A stretch of DNA of 64,000 nucleotides from Rosellinia necatrix (Eukaryota; Ascomycota; Sordariomycetes; Xylariales; Xylariaceae). Both the position numbers and the translations under genes were made by a program. Numbering within the stretch: the stretch's first letter is position 1; every line of letters starts with the position of its first letter. The DNA lies in the NCBI GenBank assembly GCA_021209875.1, contig JAGYVD010000003.1:4340001-4404000 (forward strand), given 5' to 3'. This document shows, piece after piece, positions 9,301-19,642 of this stretch. The notes beneath the pieces are model-generated. The model ran no database searches, was not told where the DNA came from, and worked only from the letters and a program-made list of their open reading frames with translations.

Positions 9301-11277
9301 TTCGACACTCAGATCTACTTCATCAGAACCACCCCAAGCATAGCAGAACGCATCCAATTGGATCGGTATTCGTACAAGGCCCTGAATGAGTTCATGGTGA
9401 TCAAGAAATGATAGAACATTTTTGATCTTGACTGAATCAGGTTTGCCGGTTTCGAGGTCGGTGAATGAATTTTCGATGTAGTCTTTTACTTGAGCCGGGT
9501 AGAATCCGATAGTTTCTAATTCGAGATGCAAACGCCCCGCGTTTGGTGGAAGGGTTGCGTCGGGACGGGAGGTGATAATCACATTCGGCTGGCTTAGGAG
9601 CGTCAAGAGGAAGTCAGACATGTCGCCTCTCAAGTCCCGCGACACTTCATCGAGGCCATCGAGTATGAATAAAAACCTGTTGGGTTTGGTTTCTATCTCT
9701 TCCCATAACGCGCTGGCGAACTTGTCGCTTTCCTGGCTCTGGGAAAAGTACTCATGACAAAAGAGATGTTTGAAGTTGTATCCGGGAATTTGGCATCTCT
9801 CCGGCAGCTTTAGTTTCCGTAGCGGCACCCAGAGGACAAAATCAAACAGATTCCGCCATAAGTTGCGATATGTGGATTCATACACAATCTTCTTGCACAA
9901 AGTAGTCTTGCCCACTCCTGCACGCCCACGGATCATGATACGACTGGGTCTCGAGTGGCCGTCGTCGCGCGTCGCTCGGGGCTTGAAGAGCGTCGGTAAC
10001 GTAACTTTCTTCCCTGCTTGTGGTGTTTCAATCTTCAACCGGGCGAAGAGTGAAAATAGAGAGGATCCCGGGTTTGCCCTTTCCGTTGTGGATCCGTTGA
10101 TGCTATCGCTATGTCCCTCTAGGATGGCTAAATTTATGTAGCATCGATCCATCGGAAGTAGCTCGCCTGATAGGCGCTCAATGCGCAGCCTTTCCAGGGA
10201 GTAATATGTATTGCGTATCCAGACATTCGCCTGATCAAGGGGCCTCGCCTTAAGGATTTCACAGGTCATGATCTGGATCTGCCCAGAGACTGCGTTGTAT
10301 CCCATGTCGTTAGGGCCATCAAACTTGTTCATGGTGACATGTGACCGTGGAAGAGGGATTGGGTTTGGGACGATATCAAGGCGAGCAGAGCTACTGTCAA
10401 CTAGCTAAAGAAGGGGTTAGTTAATCCTATATTGATCTCATTCGTATTCACTTGAAAGAAAAGCAACTGGGTAGGAGATGCGCTTCTGACGTACCGGCTT
10501 CGGTGTGTTAAAATAATCTGCTATCCGGGATGGCAGTCCTTTTCGCAAGAGGTTGCTCATTTCTGTCTCGTAGAAGACGGCCAACCGACAGGGTTGAGCG
10601 TTGATTCGTTGATGGCATATCTGCGTAAAACTGGCAACGAGATCTTGGAGAAACGGAGTTGATTCCTCGAGGCTATCAAGGAGACCGGTCACGGCTGTGC
10701 CGGTGATGCTAGCACGGACTTTCAGAATTCCGACTGCCACCTTTGCGATGTCCTGAAAAGCAGTTCCCCTGAAAGGCGTAGCGAGGAAAACAATCCCCCC
10801 TGTCGACTCCCACAATGCACCATATCCACTTCCGGGCTGAGCAGCAATATCCATAGCTTGAATCAGGATAATACCACCAAGGCAGGAAGCGATGAATAAG
10901 ATAGGGCGAGACGGACGAGCACCCAGCCGGGACTGGATGCCTAATAACAAGCTTCTAGCAAGCTCTTTCATCGTCATTTGGACCGTATTTTTATTTCTGA
11001 AAAGCCTGGCTGGCCAATCACAGGTGAAGATTCGCGCCGCTGGAATTTGTTGAGGCAGCATGTCCAGATCCTTTAGCCAGTTGACATCTTCCTTTTCCGC
11101 GTCGTTGTGCTTCCACGTCCACGTGTGCTCCGATTCCGTGTCGAGACCATGAATTGCGATGACGTCGACGTCTGGGATGGCATCGCTTGCGGGGGGGGAA
11201 TATACTTGAATAAGGCTGACTCCGTCACCTGTCGCGGAGTTGGAGCCATGCGGTTGACCAACGGTAGAGCACTGCAT
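6379..11277 (-). CDS. NLR-type STAND protein: SesB-like alpha/beta hydrolase - NACHT - HEAT repeats
   Basis: Two exons on the minus strand, 11277-10495 and 10404-6379, joined in phase across a 90-bp intron (donor GTACGT, branch TTAACTAAC, acceptor TTTAG), giving about 1602 aa. Joining them restores the usual hydrolase-to-NACHT linker (residues 262-290). Residues 1-290 are an alpha/beta hydrolase of the SesB/DUF676 type (IHGL motif at 42-45, ASCLGG elbow at 130-135, ATPFRG at 166-171). The NACHT NTPase follows, with Walker A GRAGVGKTT at 421-429, Walker B LFILDGLDE at 506-514 and an ITSRPD sensor motif. The C-terminal half is HEAT repeats in two arrays. In fungi such proteins are thought to act in non-self recognition and regulated cell death: repeats sense, NACHT oligomerises, the N-terminal domain acts. 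Function here is inferred from architecture only. Reading frame is intact throughout, so the gene appears functional. Confidence 0.92.
6833..7735 (-). repeat. HEAT array 2: nine 99-bp units plus one degenerate unit
   Basis: Inside the NLR gene. The word ttgaagacat (ttgaagacag in one unit) recurs on the + strand at exactly 6922, 7021, 7120, 7219, 7318, 7417, 7516, 7615 and 7714, a 99-bp period (33 aa). Each unit reads roughly YIQAIAACLQDP..., with differences concentrated in the six residues after CLQDP. A tenth, degenerate unit sits at 6833-6903. The near identity suggests recent duplication or gene conversion between units. Confidence 0.95.
7950..8435 (-). repeat. HEAT array 1: 96-bp units (four near-identical, one degenerate)
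   Basis: Inside the NLR gene, N-terminal to array 2. The word aagacatagg recurs on the + strand at 8101, 8197, 8293 and 8389, a 96-bp period (32 aa); the protein unit is LKDEFLKAIVLCLQDKD followed by a short variable stretch and AALGTL. A fifth, diverged copy lies near 7960-8045. Unit length and consensus differ from array 2, so the two arrays were amplified separately. Confidence 0.93.
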
Positions 11278-12322
11278 TTGCCAACGTTGTATTGTGCAGC
11301 TGTTTGCTATCTATCCAGCGTATCGGTAAACTGTAGTTTAAATGAATAATGAGAACATCAGGCAGCCAGGATGACTGTAGGTTAGTACATCAGCCGTCTC
11401 TGGCGGGCGCGGGGTTTTCGCCAAGTTCTTAAGTTAGCATAGCCAACCGTAAGGCAGCGGTACGGGGAGTCTTTGCAGCCAATCGCTTACCCAATACTAC
11501 AATAGGTTGCAGTGGCAGTGCCATATGAATATATGTCTCTTCTCCAGCCTCGTTCATGTCCTTGATCTATTCTTGACAACGGGGCTGAGGGCAAGGGCGC
11601 CATGGTGCGGAGAAACCGGAGTTTAATGAGGTAGAATGCTACCTAAATTAAGCCGAAAGCTCGTTCATGCAGTGTCAAAGAGCGCTAGTCCATGGTGAAT
11701 ACAAGGGAATTATTATTACTATCCCATTAGGATCTGTTGTAGGCATGGACGAATGGCAGAAATGTGGAATATGAGTGGCAGGTCTTGGTAACTATAGTGT
11801 TTTACAGCACTAACAACCTTTTCAAAGCTATAGTATGTAGAGATTTCAGGTACTAATGCGTAGTCGTCATTGCGCCTGTTTTATGTTATGTTTGAGCGCT
11901 TGCCTTTTGTATCCCAGCATGGTAGCATAATTTGATACCAACATATCAGAATATACAGATAATTAATAGCTCGAAGTATCGTAAACCTGGGATTATTCTT
12001 ACGAGAACATCGATTATCTAACAGCACGAGAACATACCAACTCTTTTGAAACCTAAGGTGTGGCACGTAGGATGTCTATTTAGCGGGTGGCCGTCTCCCG
12101 TGTGAGACGGCGATCGATTCTCCAGCCCTTTTCGCGGAGTGGCGCAATAGCCCGATTAAGTTTACTAAAGGGGTGATGAATGTTCATATATAGAGAGAAG
12201 GGCATCTGAATGCGGGTGCCACTCCACTGTAACGGCCAATATGCTCAATGTTCTGCGTGACCTCGAAGGTTCCAGACTTAGCAAAGGCCTCTCTCCTATT
12301 GCCAGCATTTCGGTAGTAGAAA
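11278..12322. other. Upstream region of the NLR gene
   Basis: Holds the NLR promoter at its left side (minus-strand gene starting at 11277) and the 3' flank of the phosphatase at its right side. I see no gene, tRNA or repeat of note; the stretch 11640-12060 is somewhat A/T-rich. Confidence 0.4.
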
Positions 12323-12895
12323 CTAGGTTGCCGCGTCGTCAACACCCAGGAACCGCAATCTCTCCTTGACCGTGCCGGGCAACGTATCCGTCTCCATAGT
12401 TCCGCTTCCACGAATACCTATCTCCATTTCCTTTAGCTGCCTCAGGAAGCCGTCATTCGGCCGCACTGTCGGCCTCGCCCTGGCCAAGATATGGAGCGCC
12501 TCTTTCAGGCTCATGCCCTCCTCTTGGATCAGATACCCCGCGAGAACCGCCGGCGAGCGTGAGATTCCAGCGACGCAGTGTGCGAGGACCTTCCCCGGTC
12601 TATCGGCCTGTGCCTTGGCGTTGTTGATGATGCCGGTAGCGAGCCGGACGGCTGTGGTGATATCCGCACCAGGGTCGTCGAGGAGGCTCAGTCGATGATA
12701 TAATATGGACTTGCTCCCCTGGGCCTTGCTGGGTGAACAACCTATCGAGATGATGTGTGTGATGCCATGGGCAAGCGCTATCTCCGATGCGCTTGTGGAT
12801 TGGGGCCCGAGATACAAGTATGGGAGGATTTGTACAGGGCCCGACCGTGTTGGTACAGATGACGAGGCTGTTTTCTTGTTCTTGGGAGGAGCCAT
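12323..12895 (-). CDS. Dual-specificity protein phosphatase (DUSP)
   Basis: Single exon, 190 aa. The frame is open up to 13021, but I start at the ATG at 12895 (context CCATGGC) because the 42 residues before it look like untranslated sequence and the conserved domain begins just after it. The domain opens with the typical ILPYLYLGPQ (about 23-32). The signature HCVAGISRS at 106-114 gives catalytic Cys107 and Arg113, with the general-acid Asp in LLDDPG (73 or 74). By family it dephosphorylates Tyr and Ser/Thr phosphoproteins, often MAP kinases; the substrate cannot be told. No signal peptide, membrane segment or MAPK-binding domain is seen, so it is the minimal atypical DUSP type. Confidence 0.9.
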   Translation of the reverse strand: MAPPKNKKTASSSVPTRSGPVQILPYLYLGPQSTSASEIALAHGITHIISIGCSPSKAQGSKSILYHRLSLLDDPGADITTAVRLATGIINNAKAQADRPGKVLAHCVAGISRSPAVLAGYLIQEEGMSLKEALHILARARPTVRPNDGFLRQLKEMEIGIRGSGTMETDTLPGTVKERLRFLGVDDAAT

Positions 12896-14681
12896 GGAAA
12901 GAAGGCCTCGGATTGTCAAATCTGCTAGGATTAACAGGTCAAAGCGCGGATAGAACTTGGATTGTCCTGTGTGGCGCGTGGTAGCGCTGACGTGTTGGCT
13001 TGATTGATCGAACCGCGCCAAACCGCGCCAACGATGTATAAATAGGATGAGTCATATCGAGTTAGGCATTCTGGACGTATGATCGCTAGCATAACGGGAT
13101 CCATTCGTGACTATAAAGCTTCAAATACCACAACCCAAGCAAGAGGCCCTGGCATAAAATATCTGTACACGGCTGTAGGATCTCGCCCTGTTCATGCACC
13201 AAAACAAATTGACTTCCTTGGCTATTGCTATGGCGCCCCAAGTAGTGGCCCATAGGCCTTATACCCTCAGTCCCCTGCGAGGGGAGTTGTTGATAGGGGA
13301 ATTTCGAAGATCTGGCTTTGGATGCTGGATGATGCACTTATCTGCTCGCGGGAATCGATCTATTTCCTTCTGAGCGCCGACAGCATGGCTCGCATCAAGT
13401 CGGGTTGTGGATGAAAAATGACAACTTGCGCGGCAGTAAAGTTATTAATTCGGACCTAGCCGTGCTGATAAATCATATGGAGCAGTTGTTTGGTGTCGTA
13501 TGCCTTTAAGATTATGAATATATTGAGTAGCCTAGAAGAAAGTTGTCGTGCATCTAGGCAGACTTCAGATTCTAACGCTGAGAATCCTGAAGACTGGCAC
13601 TATCCCAATGGCCGTGAGTCTGGTTGATACTGTAAGTCGCCTCCATTGCATGGTCAGCACTCATCATTCCGCCCCCCTCACGCACCGATTTTCCAGGATT
13701 ACAATTAAATAAGAGACCAAATATCTGAAGCAACGAGCGCACAGACTAGTATATTGTGAGCTGGCATATGTTTACCACTTTCCGACGTGGGTCTTGGCTG
13801 TGGCGGTCGTTACAGCATCCGCGGACCCATGAATGGCCGGGAACCGTATTGTTTCCCATCGCTTAGATAGGGGTGACACTCGAAAAAGTGGAAGGTCCAT
13901 GAGAGTGATGTGAGTAATTCCGGGGTGAATAAATAAACGGATTAATTGCATCAAGTAGAGGAGAAGTGACAACTTCTTACCTCATCATGCGTCGCGTTGA
14001 TTCCGATGTATGCATATGAGCGGCTTACGACGGTGACTAATTTAATGTCGCTTTGAGCTTTGAGTGGAGCGAGAGCCATGGCCATCGGCGGCCCAATTAA
14101 GGAGAATGACGGGGTTTAAAGGTTTTGGTAGTTGCTAGTAGGCTGTCGCTCAAGAGCATGTGATGCTGAGGAGCAATATGTCTAAAGCGGGTGCTATTCT
14201 CCCCCTCCACTATGCCTCAATGGTAGGATATGTTCCCGCATTCCTTAAATGTAGAGAAGTTTCTGCAACTGGACATCGGGTTTTGGTTTCTGTTGATGTC
14301 GATAGACTGCTCATCATCGAATATCTTGTTTGTTTTGTTTCAGCTAATCATTTGTTTGTGGTGCTGGAGTTATCGCTTGCGAGGAAGCCGATCGTTATTT
14401 GTGAAAGGGCCCAGAGGTAGTACATGAGACTGGGAGCTCCGCTCAGTAATCGGTGGATGGGTTTGAGCTAACCAGTTACATATATATAGTAACCAAGCCT
14501 TGAAGGAGCCTATGAGTGATATGGGCGGCATAGATGTGTGTTTTGCTAGGTTGTGAGATGATACAGTGTTGAAAGGCCGATAATGCTCTGTGAATCAAGC
14601 TTACGGTAATCGCTTTCGAAGTTCATGCATGGTTAGCTCTCATCGTAGCTTTCTTGCTTCTCCTTGAAGGGCGGTCCTGGA
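12896..14681. other. Intergenic region between phosphatase and TGS1
   Basis: Contains the phosphatase promoter: an exact tandem 10-mer aaccgcgcca at 13011-13020 and 13021-13030, then TATAAATA at about 13036-13043. The remaining 1.6 kb shows no gene; short frames such as 13086-13337 (-) and 14160-14420 (+) lack recognisable features. Confidence 0.45.
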
Positions 14682-15647
14682 TCAGGACATCGACCAAGCG
14701 GCTACCTCGTCGGCTGGCTCCTCAACGGCTGCGGGGATATAGGCAACCATTGCCTTGCTAGCACCCTCGACGCAATACTGAATAACGTCAATATTGACGC
14801 CATCTGGGACCAGCTTGGCAATCTGCCGCAAGTCGCTAGTACGCGGCAGGTAGAGTGCGTGGTCCATAGTTTTGTAAGCCTCGTGCAGTGTGGCTAAATT
14901 ATACGGTTCCATCGTGCTCAAGTCAAAAATCTCATCAGTTCGATAGCCCGGACCACCCCATGGCGGCGATGCGAAGATGGCTGTCGTGGCAATATCGACC
15001 CGGAGGTTTTCCTCTAACTCATTAGGGGACTGGGCCAGGAGCTCGAGGAACTTGAAGCTGTCGCCTAAGACCCAAGTAATCTTGTCAGAAACGCCGTAGA
15101 TTGCAGCGTTATGCTGACCGCATGCCAGGGTCGCGGGGTCAAGTTCGATAGCTATCACTTTATCAAACCGTGGTGTAGAACCGTCTTCCTCAGTAGCCAT
15201 GGCTAAGCTGATGGCGTTGCCACCGACGCCCGCGAACATATCCATCACGGTACGCTTATTTGGATTTATGAAAGCAACAAGGTCATAGACCAGATGTCTG
15301 ATATACGTGTGTTAGTGCTGTGAGGCTAGATGAGGTATATGAAGGAGTGAGGGAGTCGGCTAGTGTGGGCTTACATGGCAACAGGCTCTGGGGTTACCCC
15401 ATACCATGCCTCCTCTGTCATATGAATGCCATCATCGTAATATGGGAAGATGGTGTACCGCTGTTGCCAGTATCTACGGGCAATCTAGGTTAGCAATCAC
15501 AGGACGGAAGAGAGAGGAAGGTGGAAAGGAGTAGGGGCAAATTGGGCATGATCTTGATTCCTACTTTTGTAAGTCCCACGGTACCTCACCTATATGAGTC
15601 CAATGGTGACACTCACCTGTCAAGGGAAGGTTCTTGACACTCTTCAT
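14682..15647 (-). CDS. TGS1: Trimethylguanosine synthase (cap hypermethylase)
   Basis: Three exons: 15647-15565, 15473-15375, 15297-14682, giving 265 aa. Introns are 91 bp (donor GTAGGA) and 77 bp (donor GTAAGC). The protein is a SAM-dependent methyltransferase that converts m7G caps of snRNA and snoRNA to trimethylguanosine in the nucleus. Evidence: N-terminal LPLTGECHH and VPWDLQKYW (about 7-30), motif I DMFAGVGG at 80-87, acidic IELDP at 111-115, and the diagnostic SPPWGGPGY at 171-179 with the cap-stacking Trp. The start is the ATG at 15647; an in-frame stop lies a few codons upstream, but the preceding CCCCAG could be an acceptor, so a further 5' exon is possible. The size fits compact fungal Tgs1. 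It shares a 500-bp promoter with the divergent GRASP gene. Confidence 0.92.
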
Positions 15648-16147
15648 CTGGGGCGGAATAAACGGTTAGGTCTCGATACTATGATTTTGCTGAGTGATGC
15701 TAAAGATCGAACAGGGTAGGAATCGGATGTGCACTCCTTGCGGTCAAGCCTTGGTAAGATGAAATTGATGATAAATATAAACGAACAAACAAGCTTAGGT
15801 TCAGAGGTGCTGCGGTGCTGCGGCAGTGAATTTTAGCCAAAGATCCACTAGGTAACTAATGGACCCCTTAGCTGCAGGAACGATGGGAGCGCAGGCCCTG
15901 CCATATGGTATGGTATAGTTATTCCCCACCAACAAGTTTGCTCCCTCTTAGGTAAGGCTACCTACCTAGGATAAGCTCATTTAGTGAAGTGGGAAAGTGA
16001 CCACTTGTCTTGGTGCCGATGACTTCAACTATAAATTAAGTTATTAACACAATAAACACAATAAACACAATATACGACTTGGTCAAAGAATAGCATTTAT
16101 CCCATGGTTTCCTAACACGACATACCGACCGAAATCCACCCCCCACC
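15648..16147. promoter_or_regulatory. Divergent promoter, TGS1 / GRASP
   Basis: 500 bp between two divergent start codons. Contains ACCTACCTAGG (about 15959-15970) and a short tandem acacaataa repeat (about 16046-16072) roughly 80-100 bp before the GRASP ATG. Confidence 0.5.
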
Positions 16148-17070
16148 ATGTTTAACGCCCTCAACCGCTACCTCTCGCGCCTCGACGGCGATTCCAGACC
16201 ACAACAGAAGGACAGCCACGGCTATGGATTCCAAGTGCTGCGCAACACGAATCTAGAACTGGGCATAGAACCATGGTTCGACTTTGTGGTGGGGATCAAC
16301 GGGCGCATGATCGTATGAAGCCAAGCCGACCTCATTACAAAGCCTCTCCTCTTCCTTCCTCGCGCTGCGCATATAGCACTTCGATCCTAACGAGGCCAAA
16401 TCTGGGACAGGATAACCCGGACCCGCGCCTGTTCGCGCAGGAGGTGCGCAACTGCGCCGGCGGCAGCGTGGCCCTAGGGATATGGAGCGCAAAGGTAACA
16501 ACAGCCCACTGCCGACGAGCACCACCATCATCATCACCACCACTGCCACCACTACCACCACCACCACCATGATATATATAATGGCGACGAGGAGCTGACG
16601 CCGGCATGATTTTTCTTCCCCCTTCCCCTCCCTCCAGGGCCAGCGCATACGAGTGCTACACATCGCGGTGCCGCCGACGACGGGGTCGCTGGGCCTGTCC
16701 CTGCAGTGGGCGTCGCTCGCCCTGGCCTCGACGGTCTGGCACGTGCTCGACGTGCCGGCGGGCTCGCCGGCCGACGCCGCCGGCCTGCTGCCCTACAGCG
16801 ACTACGTCCTCGGGACGCCGGACGGCATCCTGCACGGCGAGGCGGGGCTCGGCGAGCTCGTCGACGACTACGTCGGCCGGCCGCTGCGCCTCTGGGTCTA
16901 CAACAACGAGTACGACGTCACGCGCGAGCTCGAGATCGTCCCCTCCCGCGACTGGGGCGGCGACGGCGCCCTCGGCTGCGTCCTCGGCTTCGGCGCCCTC
17001 CACCGCCTCCCCCCGCCCCTCCACGAGCCCATCGACGCCCCCGGCGAGACCATGTTCGACGGCGGCGACC

Positions 17071-17103
<33 letters not shown>

Positions 17104-17531
17104 CCTATGCCGAACGGTTCGCCACCCTCGCCCCGCCGCCCCCCGCCTTCTCGCCCGCCCCGGGCGACGCCTTCGCCGCGCCTGCCGCGTATGACCCGGC
17201 CGCGGAGGCGCAGGGCGCCGGCTTCCTCGTGCCCGCGCAGCTGGTAAGCACGCCGCCGCCGGCCGGTACTAGTGCGCCGCCGCGGGGTAAGAAGAAAGAC
17301 AGGCACGGACATGGACACGGACACGGCCCGAATAGATTAATGGACGACTATTTGGCAGAGGAGGAGAAGAAGAGCAGGGCGCTGGATGGCAATATCTCGG
17401 CGAGTAGGACACCTCCGCCTCCGCCGCCCAAAGCTGGTGGCGGGCCACCCAGAGCTTCGGGGCCGCCTCCTCCCAAGGCGGAAGAGGCGCCGGCCGATGA
17501 TGGGGACGAAGATTCAGGCGGTGTGGACTAA
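16148..17531 (+). CDS. GRH1: Golgi reassembly-stacking protein (GRASP/Grh1)
   Basis: Three exons, 16148-16312, 16411-16494, 16638-17531, 380 aa, both introns in phase 0. Two tandem GRASP-type PDZ domains fill about residues 1-215 (GYGFQVLRN, GIEPWFDFVVGING, then GSLGLSLQWA and VLDVPAGSPADAAGL). Residues 216-380 are low-complexity: an Ala run encoded by GCC repeats, Pro-rich stretches, a Lys-rich patch and a His-Gly repeat. By family it tethers early Golgi and ER exit-site membranes and supports unconventional secretion. The protein begins Met-Phe, so it lacks the Gly2 myristoylation site of animal GRASPs; this matches yeast Grh1, which uses an acetylated N-terminal helix. The last exon is very G/C-rich at third positions. 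A GTAAGC at 17245 could act as a donor, but the frame stays open so I left it unspliced. Confidence 0.92.
16520..16570. repeat. CAC/CAT trinucleotide tract in GRASP intron 2
   Basis: Imperfect (CAC)n/(CAT)n run inside the 143-bp second intron of the GRASP gene; a microsatellite, not coding. Confidence 0.85.
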
Positions 17532-17851
17532 TTAGGCGAACATATAGAATGGCAGTCTGGAACATGTCACTGTCTTGGCCTTGGCAATCTTGCAAGATAT
17601 GATTCCCATGAAACGGGCTAGACCGAGGAATAGAGCAAAAGCCTTTCTATCAAGGCCTATTTTTGTCTCCCATTGTGAATCTAGAAGTTATCGCGTTCTT
17701 CTTAATTGTACATCTTATGTTGAAACGGACCACATCACTTTGTATGGAAATTTGAGGGGTCCGCGTCTTCTCTGAATCCATATCCCCCATTGTCCATGCA
17801 CGCCCTATTCCTTTTGCGCCGTTGCTTGTGTTGTATCGTCTTTCTCGTTGC
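17532..17851. other. 3' intergenic region between convergent GRASP and OST2
   Basis: 320 bp where the two genes converge. Only 3' UTR-like sequence; nothing else seen. Confidence 0.5.
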
Positions 17852-18623
17852 TTAGTTTATGAAATTAATACAGAAAAAATGTAGGATCAAGCTGCCGATA
17901 ACGTAATCTGCAAATGCTCTATATCGGAGAAGTGAATGTCAGCGATATAGTTTATATAGAGCCCGAACGAGTGGGATCTTGGAACAGGACTAGTGAAACA
18001 AACCTCTCTGGCGACACGGATGGGAATTCGGACTTGTTGGCCTCGGTTGTCTGGATGCGCAAAGACGCTGATTTCAGGTTAGCATTAATCTATACACTCC
18101 TTGTGCCGGGGGAATGGAAGATGTCATACCTGTGAGTACGAACTGTCCGACAGTCGCAGAGAAACCCGAGAGGAAAGCATTGAACGGCTATGGAGTCCAC
18201 CAGAACGTCAGCATATCCTAGGTACCGCTGTATATCCATATAGCAAGTCCGCCCGGGAGATAGACAACCTCGTGCCCTATTGACGTAACCTCCATGCATG
18301 TACCTGTACTTCACACGCGAATGAAAGGAGAGTTGAAAGAGAAGACGTACGTAGTTTCCTGCCAAGACGCAGTATGCAAACTGGAGGCCACCGACGATAA
18401 CGAGGAAGGTCATGAAGACATCGATGAGCTTCGTGCGCTGTGGCGTCGTCTTCTGATAATGCTGCACGATGTTACGGGCGATACTATCAAGTCGACGAGA
18501 TGAGCTGGTGCTGTTGGTGCTGCTGCCGCCGCTGATGGCACTGCTGCTGGAGGTAGAGGTAGACGTGGGTGTGGCGCTCGTGGTAGCTTGGCCGGCGGCC
18601 GTCGCGAGTTTCTTCGGCGCCAT
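17852..18623 (-). CDS. OST2: Oligosaccharyltransferase subunit OST2/DAD1
   Basis: Four exons: 18623-18351, 18187-18130, 18067-18004, 17918-17852, 153 aa. Donors are GTACGT, GTATGA and GTTTGT; every junction restores the conserved chain. The protein is the small membrane subunit of the ER oligosaccharyltransferase that N-glycosylates nascent proteins. Evidence: KTTPQRTKLIDVFM (about 65-78), a first membrane helix FLVIVGGLQFAYCVL, then PFNAFLSGFSATVGQFVLT, SLRIQT, SPERAFADYVIGSLILHFF, ending FIN as OST2/DAD1 proteins do. The N-terminal 45 residues are a Ser/Thr/Ala-rich cytosolic extension longer than in animals. I start at ATG 18623 (MAPKK) rather than the upstream in-frame ATG at 18719, which lies in likely 5' UTR. 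Confidence 0.94.
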
Positions 18624-19199
18624 TGTGATTGATGATGGTGAATCGCGGCGGTCGGTTTGCGGTCGCAACAAGTGAATCTCGTCGCAGACAGCCGTGGGCG
18701 AAGTCTTGCGAACTGGCAAAAAGAAGATGTCGCGGATTACCCAATTGGTTCTGGATACTGGTGTTTGTCTTGGGTTGGCGGCGCAGTTGACGAAATGAGG
18801 CAGCTAAACCAAAGGGACACGAAAGCTACAATCCAGACTTAGAGATCCAAGCGAATCAGAGACCAGAGAACCCCAGCTTGCTAATTGAATTGTGGCTAGT
18901 GCACGAGAGCTTCAGCCATGTACACAGGTACGTCGGCACCTAGAGGTACCTACCTACCTGCCTGGTAGCTCTCCAGATTTACAAGTAGGTCCACTTGTTG
19001 AGGTACCTATCTGGGATCAGCGTCATACCTGTCATTGTGGAAGCTCCGCATCCCCTCGGCGTTGCTGTGCATAATGCGATCCAGTCCGATTTGACCGAAG
19101 CCATAAGTAATCCCTAACGCCTCTGAGATACACTGACCCTTGATTACGCATTCATCATCGTCTCGTCTCAATTGAATCCAGTGCGGGTCAACATTGAAA
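18624..19199. promoter_or_regulatory. Divergent promoter, OST2 / TMEM14, with TACCTA motifs
   Basis: 576 bp between divergent starts. A cluster at 18941-19010 contains AGGTACCTACCTACCTGCC, AAGTAGGT and AGGTACCTAT. No other structure recognised. Confidence 0.5.
18941..19010. repeat. TACCTA/TAGGTA motif cluster (OST2/TMEM14)
   Basis: AGGTACCTACCTACCTGCC, AAGTAGGT and AGGTACCTAT within 70 bp in the divergent promoter. Confidence 0.8.
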
Positions 19200-19642
19200 A
19201 TGGTGAGTGGACACGGATACATATTGCTATCCATGAGAGCTAAAATCATTTCTCCCACCGATCAGGCTCTAGAAAACATCGCCTACGTGCTTGGTGCCCT
19301 GACAGCAGGTGGCGGTACGATGGGCTACGTGCGAACCGGCTCCGTACCGTCAATCGCTGCTGGCGTGACTGTTGGCCTTCTATGTACGTTTTACGAGTAG
19401 AGAAGTTTTCCAATGCGACGAAGTATCGAGCGCTAATTCCATCTCCAGATGGCCTCGGCGGTTATCGTGTGCAGACACGCCAGTCTTACGGAGTTGAACT
19501 TGCTCTGCTCGCTTCGATTGTTCTCGGCGGTTCTTCGATCCCCCGAGCTATCCGGCTTCGGAAACCAGTCCCGGTAGTCCTCAGCCTAATCTCCGTATTC
19601 GGTCTCTACACCTTTGGCAATGCCTTCCGGAAGACGCAGTAA
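19200..19642 (+). CDS. TMEM14 family (UPF0136) small membrane protein
   Basis: Three exons, 19200-19202, 19266-19383, 19449-19642, 104 aa. The first coding exon is the ATG alone: a 63-bp intron (GTGAGT ... GATCAG) follows the start codon directly. The second intron has donor GTACGT. The protein is almost wholly hydrophobic with the family pattern: LGALTAGGGTMGYVRTGSVPS, then GLGGYRVQ, a helix VELALLASIVLGGS, and a last helix VPVVLSLISVFGLYTFGNA. TMEM14 proteins are small multi-pass inner-membrane proteins of mitochondria; animal TMEM14C is linked to haem precursor transport, but the fungal role is not established. Length is normal for the family. Confidence 0.9.

Noticed and set aside
10438..11277. 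Stand-alone lipase gene
   Set aside because: The tail after residue 261 is intron. Splicing at 10494/10404 restores the hydrolase-NACHT linker in phase.
15600..15620. GTGAGT donor in TGS1 at 15618
   Set aside because: Using it loses the conserved LPLTGECHH and VPWDLQKYW segments, which read straight through.
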